DNA from: an uncultured bacterium
GTDB lineage: Bacteria; Bacillota_I; Bacilli_A; RFN20; CAG-826
DNA length: 64,000 bases
Assembly: GCA_949300345.1 (NCBI GenBank)
Contig: CASGDR010000001.1
Coordinates: 62,001 to 126,000 of the forward strand
Direction of reading: 5' to 3'
Shown here piece by piece: positions 8,344 through 17,107 of this stretch; position 1 is the stretch's first letter, and every line of letters begins with the position of its first letter. The position numbers were made by a program, and so were the translations under genes. Under the pieces are notes generated by a model, which saw nothing but the letters and a program-made list of their open reading frames with translations, was not told where the DNA came from and did not search any database.

Positions 8344-9900
8344 CTAGGCCATGGCATCGGCCAGGAACTGGCAATAGACCCGTCCATTGAATTCGTTGCG
8401 CCTGAGACTGCCCTTGAAGACGACATGGCCTTGGGATGGGATATTGTTCTCGTTTAGCTGGAAGGAGAAGACCCGGCCTCCGTTAGGCAAACGGCTGGAA
8501 AGGTATTCCCCGCCTTTAGCAAAGGTCAATTCGCTAGCCTCTAGAGGGGGCAGTTCGAAATAGGGTTCGTTCCAGGAGTTTCCGAAAGGGGCGAAGGATT
8601 CATAGACCCTTAGCCCATCGGTCGAAACATCCTCGAAATTGAGGCAAACGGACTCCTTTTGCGCGGTTTTCGGGTATTTTAGGGCCATGAAGGCGAATTC
8701 CTTTTCAAAGGCGGGAAGCTCTTCTTTGCGGATGGAAACCCCGGCCGCATGGCTATGTCCGCCAAAGGAGAGCATATTCACCTTGGCCTCGCTTAGGGCC
8801 TTGAAAAGATCGAGCTCGGAAAGGCTAGGGGCCCTGAGGCTACCGACATAGCGCTCATCATCTCCCTCGCTTCTAGCAAAGACGGCCGCCGGCTTGTTGT
8901 AGCTGGTGGTAATCTGGGCGGCGATCAGGCCGTTAAGACCCTCGGGCAATTTGCTTATGGCCACGATCGCGGGGGCATTGGGATCGATGCTTATTTCCTC
9001 CAAGGCGCTCCTAGAGAGGTCCTTTCTTTCCTGGTTGGTGACTTTTAGGAAGGTGGAAAGCTCCTCCTTGTTGGCCCCGTCCTTGCGGAAATAGGCGAGC
9101 AGCTTCTGCATGTCGGCCTTCTTTTTGAGCCGTCCGATGGAATTAAGGGAAGGGATGACGCTGAAGCCAAGGTCATCATAGCCAAGGACGTCCTTATCGG
9201 CTAGAAGGGCAAATTCCTTGAATTTGTTCCTGTTGATGGCCTCTAGGCCCAAACGGACGATGTCGCGGTTATAGGCCCTTAAAGGCATCTGGTCGGAGAG
9301 GGTGGATAGAGCGGCCAGGCTAAGATAATAGGGATCATCATGCCCCAATAGGTCGCGGAAGAAGACATAGGAGGTATAGCCGGCCGAAACGCCATATTCC
9401 CCATAGTCGAGCAGGGCGTGATGGACGATGCCGGAGTTATGGGGCAGGCTCTCCCCTATCTCATGATGGTCGATGATGACGACTTCTAAGCCAAGCAAAT
9501 AGGCCAGATCGATGGCCTTATTACAGCTTACCCCATTATCCAAAGCAATGATGAGGGAATAGCCGGATTCGGCAATCCTTCTTACATTGTCTTCGTTTAG
9601 CCCATAGCCATCCTCATAGCGGCTGGGTAGATACCCCCTAACCTTGCCCCCGAGTTCCCTGATGGCGCCTAGGGCAATGGAGGTCGAGGCCACCCCGTCG
9701 ACGTCATAGTCGCCATAGCAAAGGATGCTTTTGCCTTCCTTTATATATCTAAGGATGGTGGACTTGGCCTTCAGATAATCCTCGGTGTTTTTGAAGCCGG
9801 GAATGGAAAGCCGCCCCAAAGGAGCGGCAATCCTATCGATGTATTCTTCTTTGCTTAGGCCATAATGGGCCAGGAGTTTTCCAAGAAGAAAGCTTCCCAT
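8344..9900 (-). CDS. recJ: Single-stranded-DNA-specific exonuclease RecJ
   Basis: 5'-3' exonuclease on single-stranded DNA acting in recombination and repair. DHH-family motifs: CYGDYDVDG near residue 75 (metal-binding Asp), ALDNG near 130, IIDHHE near 152, and the DHHA1 motif GGHSHAAG near 420. Start ATG 9900 overlaps the secDF stop (TGATG), which fixes the start and implies translational coupling; the longer open frame upstream only shadows secDF. At 518 residues it is shorter than B. subtilis RecJ (786) and closer to minimal RecJ forms with the DHH, DHHA1 and OB regions. Confidence 0.93.
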   Translation of the reverse strand: MGSFLLGKLLAHYGLSKEEYIDRIAAPLGRLSIPGFKNTEDYLKAKSTILRYIKEGKSILCYGDYDVDGVASTSIALGAIRELGGKVRGYLPSRYEDGYGLNEDNVRRIAESGYSLIIALDNGVSCNKAIDLAYLLGLEVVIIDHHEIGESLPHNSGIVHHALLDYGEYGVSAGYTSYVFFRDLLGHDDPYYLSLAALSTLSDQMPLRAYNRDIVRLGLEAINRNKFKEFALLADKDVLGYDDLGFSVIPSLNSIGRLKKKADMQKLLAYFRKDGANKEELSTFLKVTNQERKDLSRSALEEISIDPNAPAIVAISKLPEGLNGLIAAQITTSYNKPAAVFARSEGDDERYVGSLRAPSLSELDLFKALSEAKVNMLSFGGHSHAAGVSIRKEELPAFEKEFAFMALKYPKTAQKESVCLNFEDVSTDGLRVYESFAPFGNSWNEPYFELPPLEASELTFAKGGEYLSSRLPNGGRVFSFQLNENNIPSQGHVVFKGSLRRNEFNGRVYCQFLADAMA

Positions 9901-12641
9901 CAGTCGTTGATGCCGATGAAGATGGCTTCTTCGGGTTCGGAGCTCTTGCGGCCGCCCTGGTTCTTCTTGGGACGCTTCCAGGAGAGGTCGAGCTTGATCT
10001 TCGAGAACTGCTTGGCAAGGAACAGGCATCCTGGCACGATGAGCACCAAGACCATGCAGATGCTAAGCAAGATGCCGATCAGGGCCACGGCGTTGATGAG
10101 GCTGAACTCCGCGGCCCCGAAGGCGAGGAAGCAGACGAATAGGTAAGCCGCAATCACCCCATAGATGACCAGTTCCCCGGCCGCCTGGGAGTTGGCGGAT
10201 AATAGGCACTGGGCCCTGAATTCAAGGGTGGACTTATCCCTTTCGTGCGACTCGGCGGAGATTTCCCTTTCCTTACCGAGTATGAATAGGCCAAGCAGCA
10301 GGGTTATGGCCAAGACGGCGATGGCGCCGATGGCCGCAAGCGGGGTGGCCGATAGGCGGGTGAGGCTAAGTAGACCAAGGGAAATGAAGCTCGAGGCCCC
10401 GGCGATGATGGAGAGGGTAAGTCCCCTGCTAGGCCTGAACCTCAGGGCCAGATAGACGAAGCTGCAGGCTAGGCCCACGACGAGGCCGATGCAGACGCTG
10501 GTGAAGCCAGGGGTGAGGTTTTCGGGCACCACGCCTTTGACGGAGACGTCGAAGTTGGTGCTATCGAGGTTCCTGAGCTCAAGGGCGGTCTCGAAGGCTT
10601 CTTCGAGGCTGGCGATCCCGGTCACTTCGGTCTCGCCGGAGCGGACCACGAAGCTATATTCGCCGTTCTCGTCATAAACCCTATCGAAGCTGATCATGAA
10701 GTTGAGGACGGTGTAGACCCCTTCCTCGACCGAGCCGCCGGTCAGGGTGACCGAGGTGGTCTGCATCGAGATGTTGCTGACCGAGTATTCGGAGAGCATG
10801 GTGCCATCTTCATAGATGACGTTGAGCAATCCGTCACGGCCGTTATCGATGTCGTCGATGCCGTTGAGGCTGTCGTTGGTGGAGCCTTCCATCAAACGAT
10901 AGGTGACATAAGCGATGGAATTCTCCTGCTGGTCGGAGACATTGAAGGGCACGCCCGAATCCAGGGCGCTGAAGGTGGCAAGGCCGGCAACCGAAGCGAT
11001 AAGGAGCACCAGTCCGGCGATGCTTACGCCCTTCCAAGGCTTCATGAAGTTGGAATTGGCGAAAAGCCCGAAGTAGGTCTGCTTTTCTTCTTTTAGAAGA
11101 TCGGGTACCTTGGCCTTATCGATGGCTAGTTGCCCCGCCATATGGCTGGAGGCATCGCCATCCCCGGCATAGATCCACATCAGGAAGCGGGTAAGAAATA
11201 GGCTGACCAAGGTCGAGACCAGGCCGCCGATGATCATGGCAAGGCCGCACATGGAGGCCTGGGCCGGAATCAAGAAGTAAACAGCAAGGCCAATCACGAT
11301 ATAGAGGATGCCCCCGTCGATGGTGGGCCAGAAGGCTTTCTTGGCCGCCTCGGCATGGGCTTTCTTCAGGGTACGGCCCTTATAGATCTCGTCCTTGAGC
11401 TTGGCGAAATAGTATGCGCTGGAGAATAGGGATAATAGGACGACAAGGCCAAAGCCCAAGAGCATGCCGGCCCCAAACTGGGCGTGGAAATAGGCGATGA
11501 AGAGCATGGTGCCGATGAGGCTAACCCCGATCGAGGCGATCATGGCCAAGGAGCCCATCCTATAGAATAGGGCTAGCACCAAGACGATGATGGCGAGGCT
11601 AACAAGGCAGGCGATCATCGTGGAATTGAGGGCGGGATAGACCGAGAAGGAGCGCTCGATGAGGTTTTCGACCTCGGGCTGGGCGATGGCCGAGAAGGAG
11701 AAGGTCACGTCATAGCCGGCCCCGAGGTCGGCATAGTCGCTGGCATTGAATAGCGACATGTAGAAGAAGGCGCCCTTGTAGGCGGCTAGGGCCTCGCTAT
11801 CGTCGAATTCCCCGGCCCCGTTGATGGCGGCGGTGGAAGGAATGTATTGGAAGCGGGTGTAGTTGTCGTCTTCGTTATCCTCTTCGAACCAGACGTTGGC
11901 GGCGTTGGAAGCGCCGAGGAAGCGCCTGGCCACGTTGGCGTCCTGGATGCCCTCGGAGCCCGAGGTGGCCTTATCGAAGGTATCACCTTCCTGCTTGTGG
12001 GACCAAAGGACCACATAGCAGTTCTGTTCCTCGATGGAGGAGGATTCGTCGGCGTCCACGTGCTTGGACTGGCAGTATTCGATGAGCTGGCCCAGTTCCC
12101 CGTCCTCACCCTCGTAGTTGACCGGGATGACGACGACGGGAATGGTGTCGTTTTGGATGTATTCGATGGTGGCGGTCTGCCCGGTGAACATGTCGGCCCA
12201 GGAGGTGGAATAGGCGTAGTCGCTTTCCTCGTCCATGGAAGCGTCCACCGAAATGTCCCCACCGGAGAAAGGCAGATAGAACTGGAGGTATTCGTATTCG
12301 GTGTCGGAGTTGTTCTCGGTCCTTAGCCTCACCCTGATGGTGTCATAGCCTTCCTTGGTGATGGTGTAGTCGGTCACGCCCCAGTTCTCGAGGCGGTAGG
12401 ACATCTCTTCGGCGACCAGATCGACGGCGACGTAATTATCGTCATTGATATAGGAATCCGGATCGGCCGGATCGATCCCGTTATAGTTCTCCTCGCTATG
12501 GGGCGAGATCTTGAAGACCAAGTCACGGCCATAGCCATAGGATATGTCGGTATCCATGGAGACCAAGGTCGGGGTAAATACGGCAGCGGCCCCGATGATG
12601 AGGCTGCTTGTTAGTAAGGCATAGGCGACGAGACGGCGCAT
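9900..12641 (-). CDS. secDF: Fused protein translocase subunit SecDF
   Basis: Membrane proton-driven factor that helps SecYEG-SecA export. The 913 residues show the RND-like layout twice: one N-terminal membrane helix, a large extracytoplasmic domain (residues about 35-340), then clustered helices (345-500), followed by a second helix-domain-helix block (about 540-560, domain, 730-890). The usual SecD GxDxxGG motif is altered near residue 33-40 (GYGRDLVFKI), and the periplasmic-type domain is unusually long and acidic. GGAGG precedes the ATG. It is longer than B. subtilis SecDF (737). Coupled to recJ. Confidence 0.9.
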   Translation of the reverse strand: MRRLVAYALLTSSLIIGAAAVFTPTLVSMDTDISYGYGRDLVFKISPHSEENYNGIDPADPDSYINDDNYVAVDLVAEEMSYRLENWGVTDYTITKEGYDTIRVRLRTENNSDTEYEYLQFYLPFSGGDISVDASMDEESDYAYSTSWADMFTGQTATIEYIQNDTIPVVVIPVNYEGEDGELGQLIEYCQSKHVDADESSSIEEQNCYVVLWSHKQEGDTFDKATSGSEGIQDANVARRFLGASNAANVWFEEDNEDDNYTRFQYIPSTAAINGAGEFDDSEALAAYKGAFFYMSLFNASDYADLGAGYDVTFSFSAIAQPEVENLIERSFSVYPALNSTMIACLVSLAIIVLVLALFYRMGSLAMIASIGVSLIGTMLFIAYFHAQFGAGMLLGFGLVVLLSLFSSAYYFAKLKDEIYKGRTLKKAHAEAAKKAFWPTIDGGILYIVIGLAVYFLIPAQASMCGLAMIIGGLVSTLVSLFLTRFLMWIYAGDGDASSHMAGQLAIDKAKVPDLLKEEKQTYFGLFANSNFMKPWKGVSIAGLVLLIASVAGLATFSALDSGVPFNVSDQQENSIAYVTYRLMEGSTNDSLNGIDDIDNGRDGLLNVIYEDGTMLSEYSVSNISMQTTSVTLTGGSVEEGVYTVLNFMISFDRVYDENGEYSFVVRSGETEVTGIASLEEAFETALELRNLDSTNFDVSVKGVVPENLTPGFTSVCIGLVVGLACSFVYLALRFRPSRGLTLSIIAGASSFISLGLLSLTRLSATPLAAIGAIAVLAITLLLGLFILGKEREISAESHERDKSTLEFRAQCLLSANSQAAGELVIYGVIAAYLFVCFLAFGAAEFSLINAVALIGILLSICMVLVLIVPGCLFLAKQFSKIKLDLSWKRPKKNQGGRKSSEPEEAIFIGIND

Positions 12642-12877
12642 GTTGTTCCTCCAGTGACGGTAGGATATCTATAAGATATCGGTAGGCAAAAGCCGTGATA
12701 TAGGATAAGACCAAGAAAGGCTTTTGGCAATCGCATTTCCCAATTTGGTCCGCTAAAGGTGGATTTTCCATCATCCGATCGAGGGAGATTTACGCTTGGA
12801 AATACTCTTAGAATGATGAAGAAAAACCCCTTTATCCTCGCAAAAGGGGTCTAAACAATGGGTTTTTAGAGGCAGAA
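12642..12877. other. Noncoding gap between secDF and ruvB
   Basis: Besides the ruvB terminator this 236-base gap holds a near-perfect palindrome GATATC-N5-GATATC (12664-12680) just upstream of the secDF ribosome binding site. No convincing -35/-10 pair was found; the palindrome may be an operator, but nothing identifies a regulator. Confidence 0.3.
12823..12850 (-). terminator. Rho-independent terminator of the ruvAB unit
   Basis: ACCCCTTT stem (arms 12826-12833 and 12843-12850) with a nine-base loop, followed on the minus strand by TTTTTC. It lies 27 bases after the ruvB stop. Confidence 0.85.
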
Positions 12878-13891
12878 TCAGAAGAAGGTCGCCTGATAGG
12901 CCACCCCGAGGTGGGCATAGGCCTTTTCGGTGGCTACCCGTCCCCTGGGAGTGCGGTTGACCAGTCCCGACATCACTAGATATGGCTCATAGACGTCTTC
13001 GAGGTTTTCCACTTCCTCCCCGATGGCGGCGGCGATGGCCTCTAGTCCCACCGGTCCCCCTTTGAAGCGTTCGATGAGGGTGCGTAGATAGGAAATATCC
13101 ACCTCGTCTAGGCCCAGATCATCGATATGCAGGGCTTCTAGCCCCTTGATGGCGGAGGGCTTATCGATGGAGGGCTTGCCCTCATAGGTGGCAAAGTCGC
13201 GGATGCGGCGATAGAGGCGATTGGCGATGCGGGGGGTGCCACGGCTACGTCCGGCTAGTAAGGCGGCGGCATCCTTATCGATTGGCATATCGTAGACCTT
13301 GGAGGTCCGATCGATGATGGTGGCTAGCTCCCTAGGGGCATAGAAATCGATCTTGAAGGTAATCCCAAACCTCGCCCTCAAAGGCGAAGATAGGCTTCCG
13401 GCCCTGGTGGTCGCCCCTACCAATGTAAAGGGCGGAAGCGGCAGGTTGATGGCCTTGGCGGAGCCTTCGCGGGAGATGATGATGGATAGCTTATAGTCTT
13501 CCATGGCCCCGTATAGGACTTCCATGACCGCGGAAGGCAGCCGGTGGATTTCATCGATGAAGAGGACATCGCCGGGTTCAAGCTCGCTAAGCAAGGCGGC
13601 CAGGTCCCCGGTCTTTTCGATCGAGGGGCCGTTGATGGTCTTCAGATTGGAACCCATTTCGTTGGCGATCACATAGGCCAGGGTGGTCTTTCCTAGTCCC
13701 GGGGGACCATAAAGAAGGACGTGGTCGAGGGCTTCCTCGCGGTTTTTGGCCGCCGACATGAAAACGGAGAGGTTTTCCTTCAATTCCTTCTGTCCGATGT
13801 ATTCTTTAAGATGCCGGGGGCGAAGGGAGAGTTCTTCTTCGTCTTCCCCCCTCATGCGCCTGGCGTCAAGAACATCATTGCCCCTACTCAT
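12878..13891 (-). CDS. ruvB: Holliday junction branch migration ATPase RuvB
   Basis: AAA+ motor that drives branch migration together with RuvA. Walker [13 protein letters not shown] near residue 60, Walker B FIDEIHRL near 110, sensor 1 region [10 protein letters not shown] near 157, arginine finger region, and a C-terminal winged helix with TPRGR near 315. The 337-residue length is typical. Its start overlaps the ruvA stop by four bases (ATGA), with AGGAG inside the ruvA end. Confidence 0.98.
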   Translation of the reverse strand: MSRGNDVLDARRMRGEDEEELSLRPRHLKEYIGQKELKENLSVFMSAAKNREEALDHVLLYGPPGLGKTTLAYVIANEMGSNLKTINGPSIEKTGDLAALLSELEPGDVLFIDEIHRLPSAVMEVLYGAMEDYKLSIIISREGSAKAINLPLPPFTLVGATTRAGSLSSPLRARFGITFKIDFYAPRELATIIDRTSKVYDMPIDKDAAALLAGRSRGTPRIANRLYRRIRDFATYEGKPSIDKPSAIKGLEALHIDDLGLDEVDISYLRTLIERFKGGPVGLEAIAAAIGEEVENLEDVYEPYLVMSGLVNRTPRGRVATEKAYAHLGVAYQATFF

Positions 13892-14454
13892 TTCTTCAGG
13901 CTCCTAAGCCGCTTCAGGGCTTCGCGGATGATCTCTTCGGTCGAGGCGCCGGGCAGTGAGATGTTGCTAAGGACCTCATCGATGTCCTTGACCTTGAACT
14001 TCAGGGCTTTTAGGGCCTCGCGGGCCTCATCGTACTGCTTGGGGTTGCCCTTCTCGGTGCCGAAAACCAAAGAGCCGTGCAAATCTAGGACGATCTGGCT
14101 GGCGGCCTTGGCCCCGATGCCGGGCAGTTTCTTCAGATATGAGGTATTGTTGGACCTGATGGCCTCGATGAGTAGCTCCGGGGTCGTATTCGACAAGGCA
14201 TTGAGGGCCGTCTTCGGGCCGATGCCCTTGACCTTGATGAGGCTTAGGAAGACATCCTTTTCTTCCTTGGAGGAAAAGGCGGCCAGATAATGCTCGTTCT
14301 CGCCACTTACCTCATAGACGTAGAACTTGCCTTCGGCTTCTAGCTTAAAACGGTCCGGGTGGCTGATCAGGGCTTCATAGCCTAGGCCCCCGCATTCTAT
14401 TTCCACCGAGTCCTCGCTCAGGCGGGTTATCTTTCCCTTGATGTAGGCTAGCAT
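13888..14454 (-). CDS. ruvA: Holliday junction DNA-binding protein RuvA
   Basis: Tetrameric protein that holds the four-way junction for RuvB. N-terminal OB-fold (MLAYIKGKI...), two helix-hairpin-helix motifs (VKGIGPKTA near 75, LPGIGAKAA near 112) and a C-terminal domain that contacts RuvB. Length 188 is normal. No Shine-Dalgarno precedes the ATG at 14454; the start overlaps the end of a possible 31-residue peptide gene and may depend on coupling to it. Confidence 0.97.
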   Translation of the reverse strand: MLAYIKGKITRLSEDSVEIECGGLGYEALISHPDRFKLEAEGKFYVYEVSGENEHYLAAFSSKEEKDVFLSLIKVKGIGPKTALNALSNTTPELLIEAIRSNNTSYLKKLPGIGAKAASQIVLDLHGSLVFGTEKGNPKQYDEAREALKALKFKVKDIDEVLSNISLPGASTEEIIREALKRLRSLKK

Positions 14455-14543
14455 AGCAAAACCGCGATTAGTATAAAGGATGCGCCTAGCAATGAGGAGA
14501 TGAGGGCCAAGGCATTGACGAGGGGAAACTTCTTCTTGTCCAT
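14448..14543 (-). CDS. Possible 31-aa single-span membrane peptide
   Basis: Open frame starting six bases after the obgE stop: MDKKK, then a hydrophobic stretch of about 22 residues ([20 protein letters not shown]) ending in Cys. It ends inside the ruvA start (overlap 7 bases), filling an otherwise empty gap, and gives the positive-inside topology of a membrane microprotein. AAGGA is present but unusually close to the ATG. No family recognised; could be a translational coupler for ruvA or a chance frame. Confidence 0.4.
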   Translation of the reverse strand: MDKKKFPLVNALALISSLLGASFILIAVLLC

Positions 14544-14547
14544 ATCC

Positions 14548-15825
14548 TTACTCGCTGTAGGTGAATTCGTATTCGCCCACCTTGACGGTATCCCCCTCCC
14601 TGATGCCTTTCTCCACCAGGGCTTCTTCGACCCCCATCCGTCCGAGATAGGCCAAAAGCCTTTGCACCCCTTCTTCGGACTTGAGGTTCATGGAGGCGAC
14701 CTTCCTTAGCAGCTCTTCCCCTTCTAGGATGAATAGATCTTCCTTGGGGCGGGAAATCCTGAAGGCTTCCTTGGCGTGGCCGTCATAGACCTTGATGCCC
14801 CCTTCTTCGACATCCTTCTTGGTACCTTTTAGGGCAAACCTCGGGGCGTCTTCCAAAAGGTATCTGGCCTGCTTTAGCACTTCGTCGACCCCTTCGCGGG
14901 TATAGGAGGAAACGGGGATGGCTTTCTTGCCGATGGCCTTTTCAAAGGCCTCCAGCCTTTCCTTGGCCCCTTCCTCGTCCATTTTGGAGGCCACGATTAT
15001 TTCGGGCCGCTTTTCCAGTTCGGCCCCATAGAGCTCGAGTTCCTTGCGGATGGTCAGGTAATCGTTGTAGGCTTCCTTGCCCTCCTCCATGGAGACCAGG
15101 TGCACCAAAACCCGGCAGCGTTCGATATGCCTTAGGAAGGTGAGGCCCAAACCCTTGCCCTCGGCCGCCCCTTCGATGAGCCCGGGCATGTCGGCGAAGA
15201 CGATGCCTTCCCCATCACTGTATTTGGCCACCCCGAGGTTGGGTTCTAGGGTGGTAAAGGGATAATCGGCGGTCTTGGCCCCGGCATTGGAAATGAGGTT
15301 GAGGAAAGTCGATTTGCCGGCAGAGGGCAAACCCACGATGGCGACATCGGCGACCATCTTCAGCTCTAGAATCAGCCTTCTTCTTTCGCCCGGTTCGCCG
15401 TTTTCGGCGATCTTGGGGGCCCGGTTCCTCGAGGACTTGAACATGGCGTTGCCCTTACCGCCCCTACCGCCTTTGGCCACCACAGCCTGCTCGTCTTCCT
15501 TATCTAGATCAAAGAGCATGGCCCCGGATTCCTCATCGATGATGACGGTGCCCACGGGGACCTTACCGATATAGTCAGCTCCGTTTCTACCGGTCATCAG
15601 CTTCTTGTCGCCCTTGCCCCCGTCTTCGGCGATGAGGGCCTTGCCGTGGCGGTAGTTATATAGGGTATTGAGTTCGGAAGAGGCGAATAAAATGACGGAG
15701 CCGCCCTTACCCCCGTTGCCCCCGTCGGGACCGCCGTATTCGACGTATTTTTCATGGCGGAAGCTAAGCGCCCCGTCCCCGCCCTTGCCGGAGCGGACTT
15801 CGATCACGGCCCTATCGATGAGCAT
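14548..15825 (-). CDS. obgE: GTPase ObgE/CgtA
   Basis: Essential ribosome-assembly GTPase. Glycine-rich Obg fold at residues about 1-155 (many GGxGGxG runs), G1 motif GLPSAGKST near 163, G3 DMPG near 208, G4 region ASKMD near 275, and a C-terminal OCT domain (about 350-425) that not all Obg proteins have but Bacillota do. AAGGAGG precedes the ATG at 15825. It overlaps the upstream glycosyltransferase by 14 bases, so the two share a transcript. Confidence 0.98.
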   Translation of the reverse strand: MLIDRAVIEVRSGKGGDGALSFRHEKYVEYGGPDGGNGGKGGSVILFASSELNTLYNYRHGKALIAEDGGKGDKKLMTGRNGADYIGKVPVGTVIIDEESGAMLFDLDKEDEQAVVAKGGRGGKGNAMFKSSRNRAPKIAENGEPGERRRLILELKMVADVAIVGLPSAGKSTFLNLISNAGAKTADYPFTTLEPNLGVAKYSDGEGIVFADMPGLIEGAAEGKGLGLTFLRHIERCRVLVHLVSMEEGKEAYNDYLTIRKELELYGAELEKRPEIIVASKMDEEGAKERLEAFEKAIGKKAIPVSSYTREGVDEVLKQARYLLEDAPRFALKGTKKDVEEGGIKVYDGHAKEAFRISRPKEDLFILEGEELLRKVASMNLKSEEGVQRLLAYLGRMGVEEALVEKGIREGDTVKVGEYEFTYSE

Positions 15826-16558
15826 CGTCTTCCTCCTTGAAATAGTAGTTCTTCTTGTTGCGCTTGATCTTTAGCATGTCGGAGAAGAATTCGACCGAGG
15901 CCTTGCCGGCCCGAAGGCTCGAATCGTCGTCATTGCTCCAGATGGCCGGAAGCTCGACGATTGACTTCTTGTTGAGCTTTAGCATATAGAGGTATTCCAC
16001 ATCGAAGGCAAAGCGGTCGATGATCTGATGCTTGGCCATCTGCTTGGCTATAGCGGTCCTAAAGCACTTGTAGCCGCATTGGGTATCCTTGATGCCCTTG
16101 AAGCGGAACATCCATTTTATGAGGATCCTTGAGCCTTTGGAGACGATCCTCCTTTTTAGGGGCTGCCTGACCTTGATCCTGGCCCCCTTGCAATACCTCG
16201 AGGCGATGATGGCGTCCTTCTTTCCGAGGTATTTCTTCACCGAGTCGAAGATGGATAGATCGGTAGACATGTCCGCGTCCATGAAAAGGACATAGTCCCC
16301 GGTAGCCTTCATAATCCCCACCTTCACACCGTGGCCCTTGCCCTTATGGGGGTCTTCCGGCGTAAGCGAAAAGTTCATCGGAAGCTCCTTCATGGCCTCT
16401 TCTAGGATCCGGTATTGTTCATGGCAAGAGCCGTCGGCGACGATGATCGCGTCATAGGTAAGGCCGCAGGCATCGAAATAAGGGATGACTTTGTTTTTGA
16501 TTCCTTCGAGCAATTTGGCGCTTTGGTCCTTGACGGGGAAAACGAGTGTGACTTTCAT
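15812..16558 (-). CDS. GT2 glycosyltransferase, polyprenyl-phosphate sugar transferase type
   Basis: GT-A fold glycosyltransferase of the kind that makes dolichyl- or undecaprenyl-phosphate sugars. Motifs: VFPVKDQ at the N-terminus, ADGSC near 41, GKGHGVKVG near 74, DxD as DADMSTD near 95-100, and SRYCKGA near 123; a C-terminal acceptor region with KCFR and FDVEYLYML. At 248 residues it has no C-terminal membrane helices, unlike many polyprenyl-phosphate mannosyltransferases. Likely makes a lipid-linked sugar for envelope polymers; substrate unknown. ATG at 16558 lacks a Shine-Dalgarno and has TAAAAT eight bases upstream. Confidence 0.85.
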   Translation of the reverse strand: MKVTLVFPVKDQSAKLLEGIKNKVIPYFDACGLTYDAIIVADGSCHEQYRILEEAMKELPMNFSLTPEDPHKGKGHGVKVGIMKATGDYVLFMDADMSTDLSIFDSVKKYLGKKDAIIASRYCKGARIKVRQPLKRRIVSKGSRILIKWMFRFKGIKDTQCGYKCFRTAIAKQMAKHQIIDRFAFDVEYLYMLKLNKKSIVELPAIWSNDDDSSLRAGKASVEFFSDMLKIKRNKKNYYFKEEDDAHR

Positions 16559-16566
16559 TACTGATG

Positions 16567-16572
16567 ATTTTA
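16567..16572 (-). promoter_or_regulatory. -10 element for the GT2-obgE unit, leaderless candidate
   Basis: TAAAAT on the minus strand, eight bases before the ATG at 16558. It directly follows the AAACCC/GGGTTT hairpin, and no -35 is evident. Confidence 0.4.
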
Positions 16573-16587
16573 AACCCTAAGGGGTTT
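16572..16587 (-). terminator. Hairpin after the VOC pseudogene
   Basis: Six-bp stem AAACCC / GGGTTT with loop CTTA, followed only by AAAATC. It may end the VOC transcript, but the U-tract is missing. Confidence 0.35.
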
Positions 16588-16600
16588 GCACTACTAGGGG

Positions 16601-16977
16601 CTACTCGGTGATCTCCGGCTTGAAGGATTCATAGCCTTCGATCAGGGCCTCATAGTAGCCATCCGCGGTGGTCCTAGGGCCAAGAAGGACCCTATAGCCA
16701 TCTAGGGCAAACCGCTTGATTAAATCATCCACGGCCTTCTTGCTACCAAGCCTGATGGCGATATGGGCGAGGCCGGGCTGCCCATTTTGGGGCATAAGCA
16801 TATCCGGGAGTTCATTATCTCTATATGGCCCTCCCCTTGCGGGAAGCTTAGGAAATAGGAAGAAAAGCCGGTCTTAGGATTATGGTAGAGGCCATTGCCG
16901 GTGATAGAAAAATACTTACGGAAGAACTCCTTGGCCCCTTCGAGGCCGCTTACGTAGATACCGATATGCCCGAGCAT
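16601..16977 (-). pseudogene. Frameshifted VOC (glyoxalase/bleomycin-resistance fold) gene
   Basis: Two frames together spell one VOC protein of about 125 residues. Frame A (from ATG 16977) gives MLGHIGIYVSGLEGAKEFF and KTGFSSYFLSFPQGEGHIEIM; frame B then gives PQNGQPGLAHIAIRLGSKKA, LLGPRTTADGYYEALI and ends EITE. The break is near 16795-16806. One extra G in the CCCGG run would restore NSRDMLMPQNG, exactly what family members show there. So either a single-base deletion killed the gene or it is an assembly error. Metal-ligand positions (His near the start, Glu in HIEIM, His in LAHIAI, Glu near the C-terminus) are all recoverable. Confidence 0.75.
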
Positions 16978-17068
16978 GATTGATAACCCTGGCTGATTAT
17001 CCAAGAAAGGCGGGTTGGTATATCAGCGTAAAAACCAAACGGAACGGGCTTTCTGCGGGGATTTCATA

Positions 17069-17095
17069 ATAAAAGGAGCCGCGCATGGCGGCTCC
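17069..17095 (-). terminator. Terminator of the amylase gene at 17108
   Basis: Eight-bp stem GGAGCCGC / GCGGCTCC (17075-17082 and 17088-17095) followed on the minus strand by TTTTATT. Confidence 0.85.
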
Positions 17096-17107
17096 CATAT
17101 CCGAAGC

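Noticed and set aside
9898-9902. Mycoplasma-type code (TGA as Trp)
   Set aside because: TGA ends secDF and lepA exactly where the families end and where the next gene starts, and Trp codons are TGG. The standard code applies.
9901-10029. Longer N-terminus for RecJ
   Set aside because: These codons lie inside the secDF end in another frame and encode a Pro/Arg-rich stretch typical of a shadow frame. The ATG at 9900 couples to the secDF stop and starts a normal RecJ.
12523-12774. 83-codon frame across the secDF start
   Set aside because: It overlaps the secDF ribosome binding site and start codon and shows no protein features.
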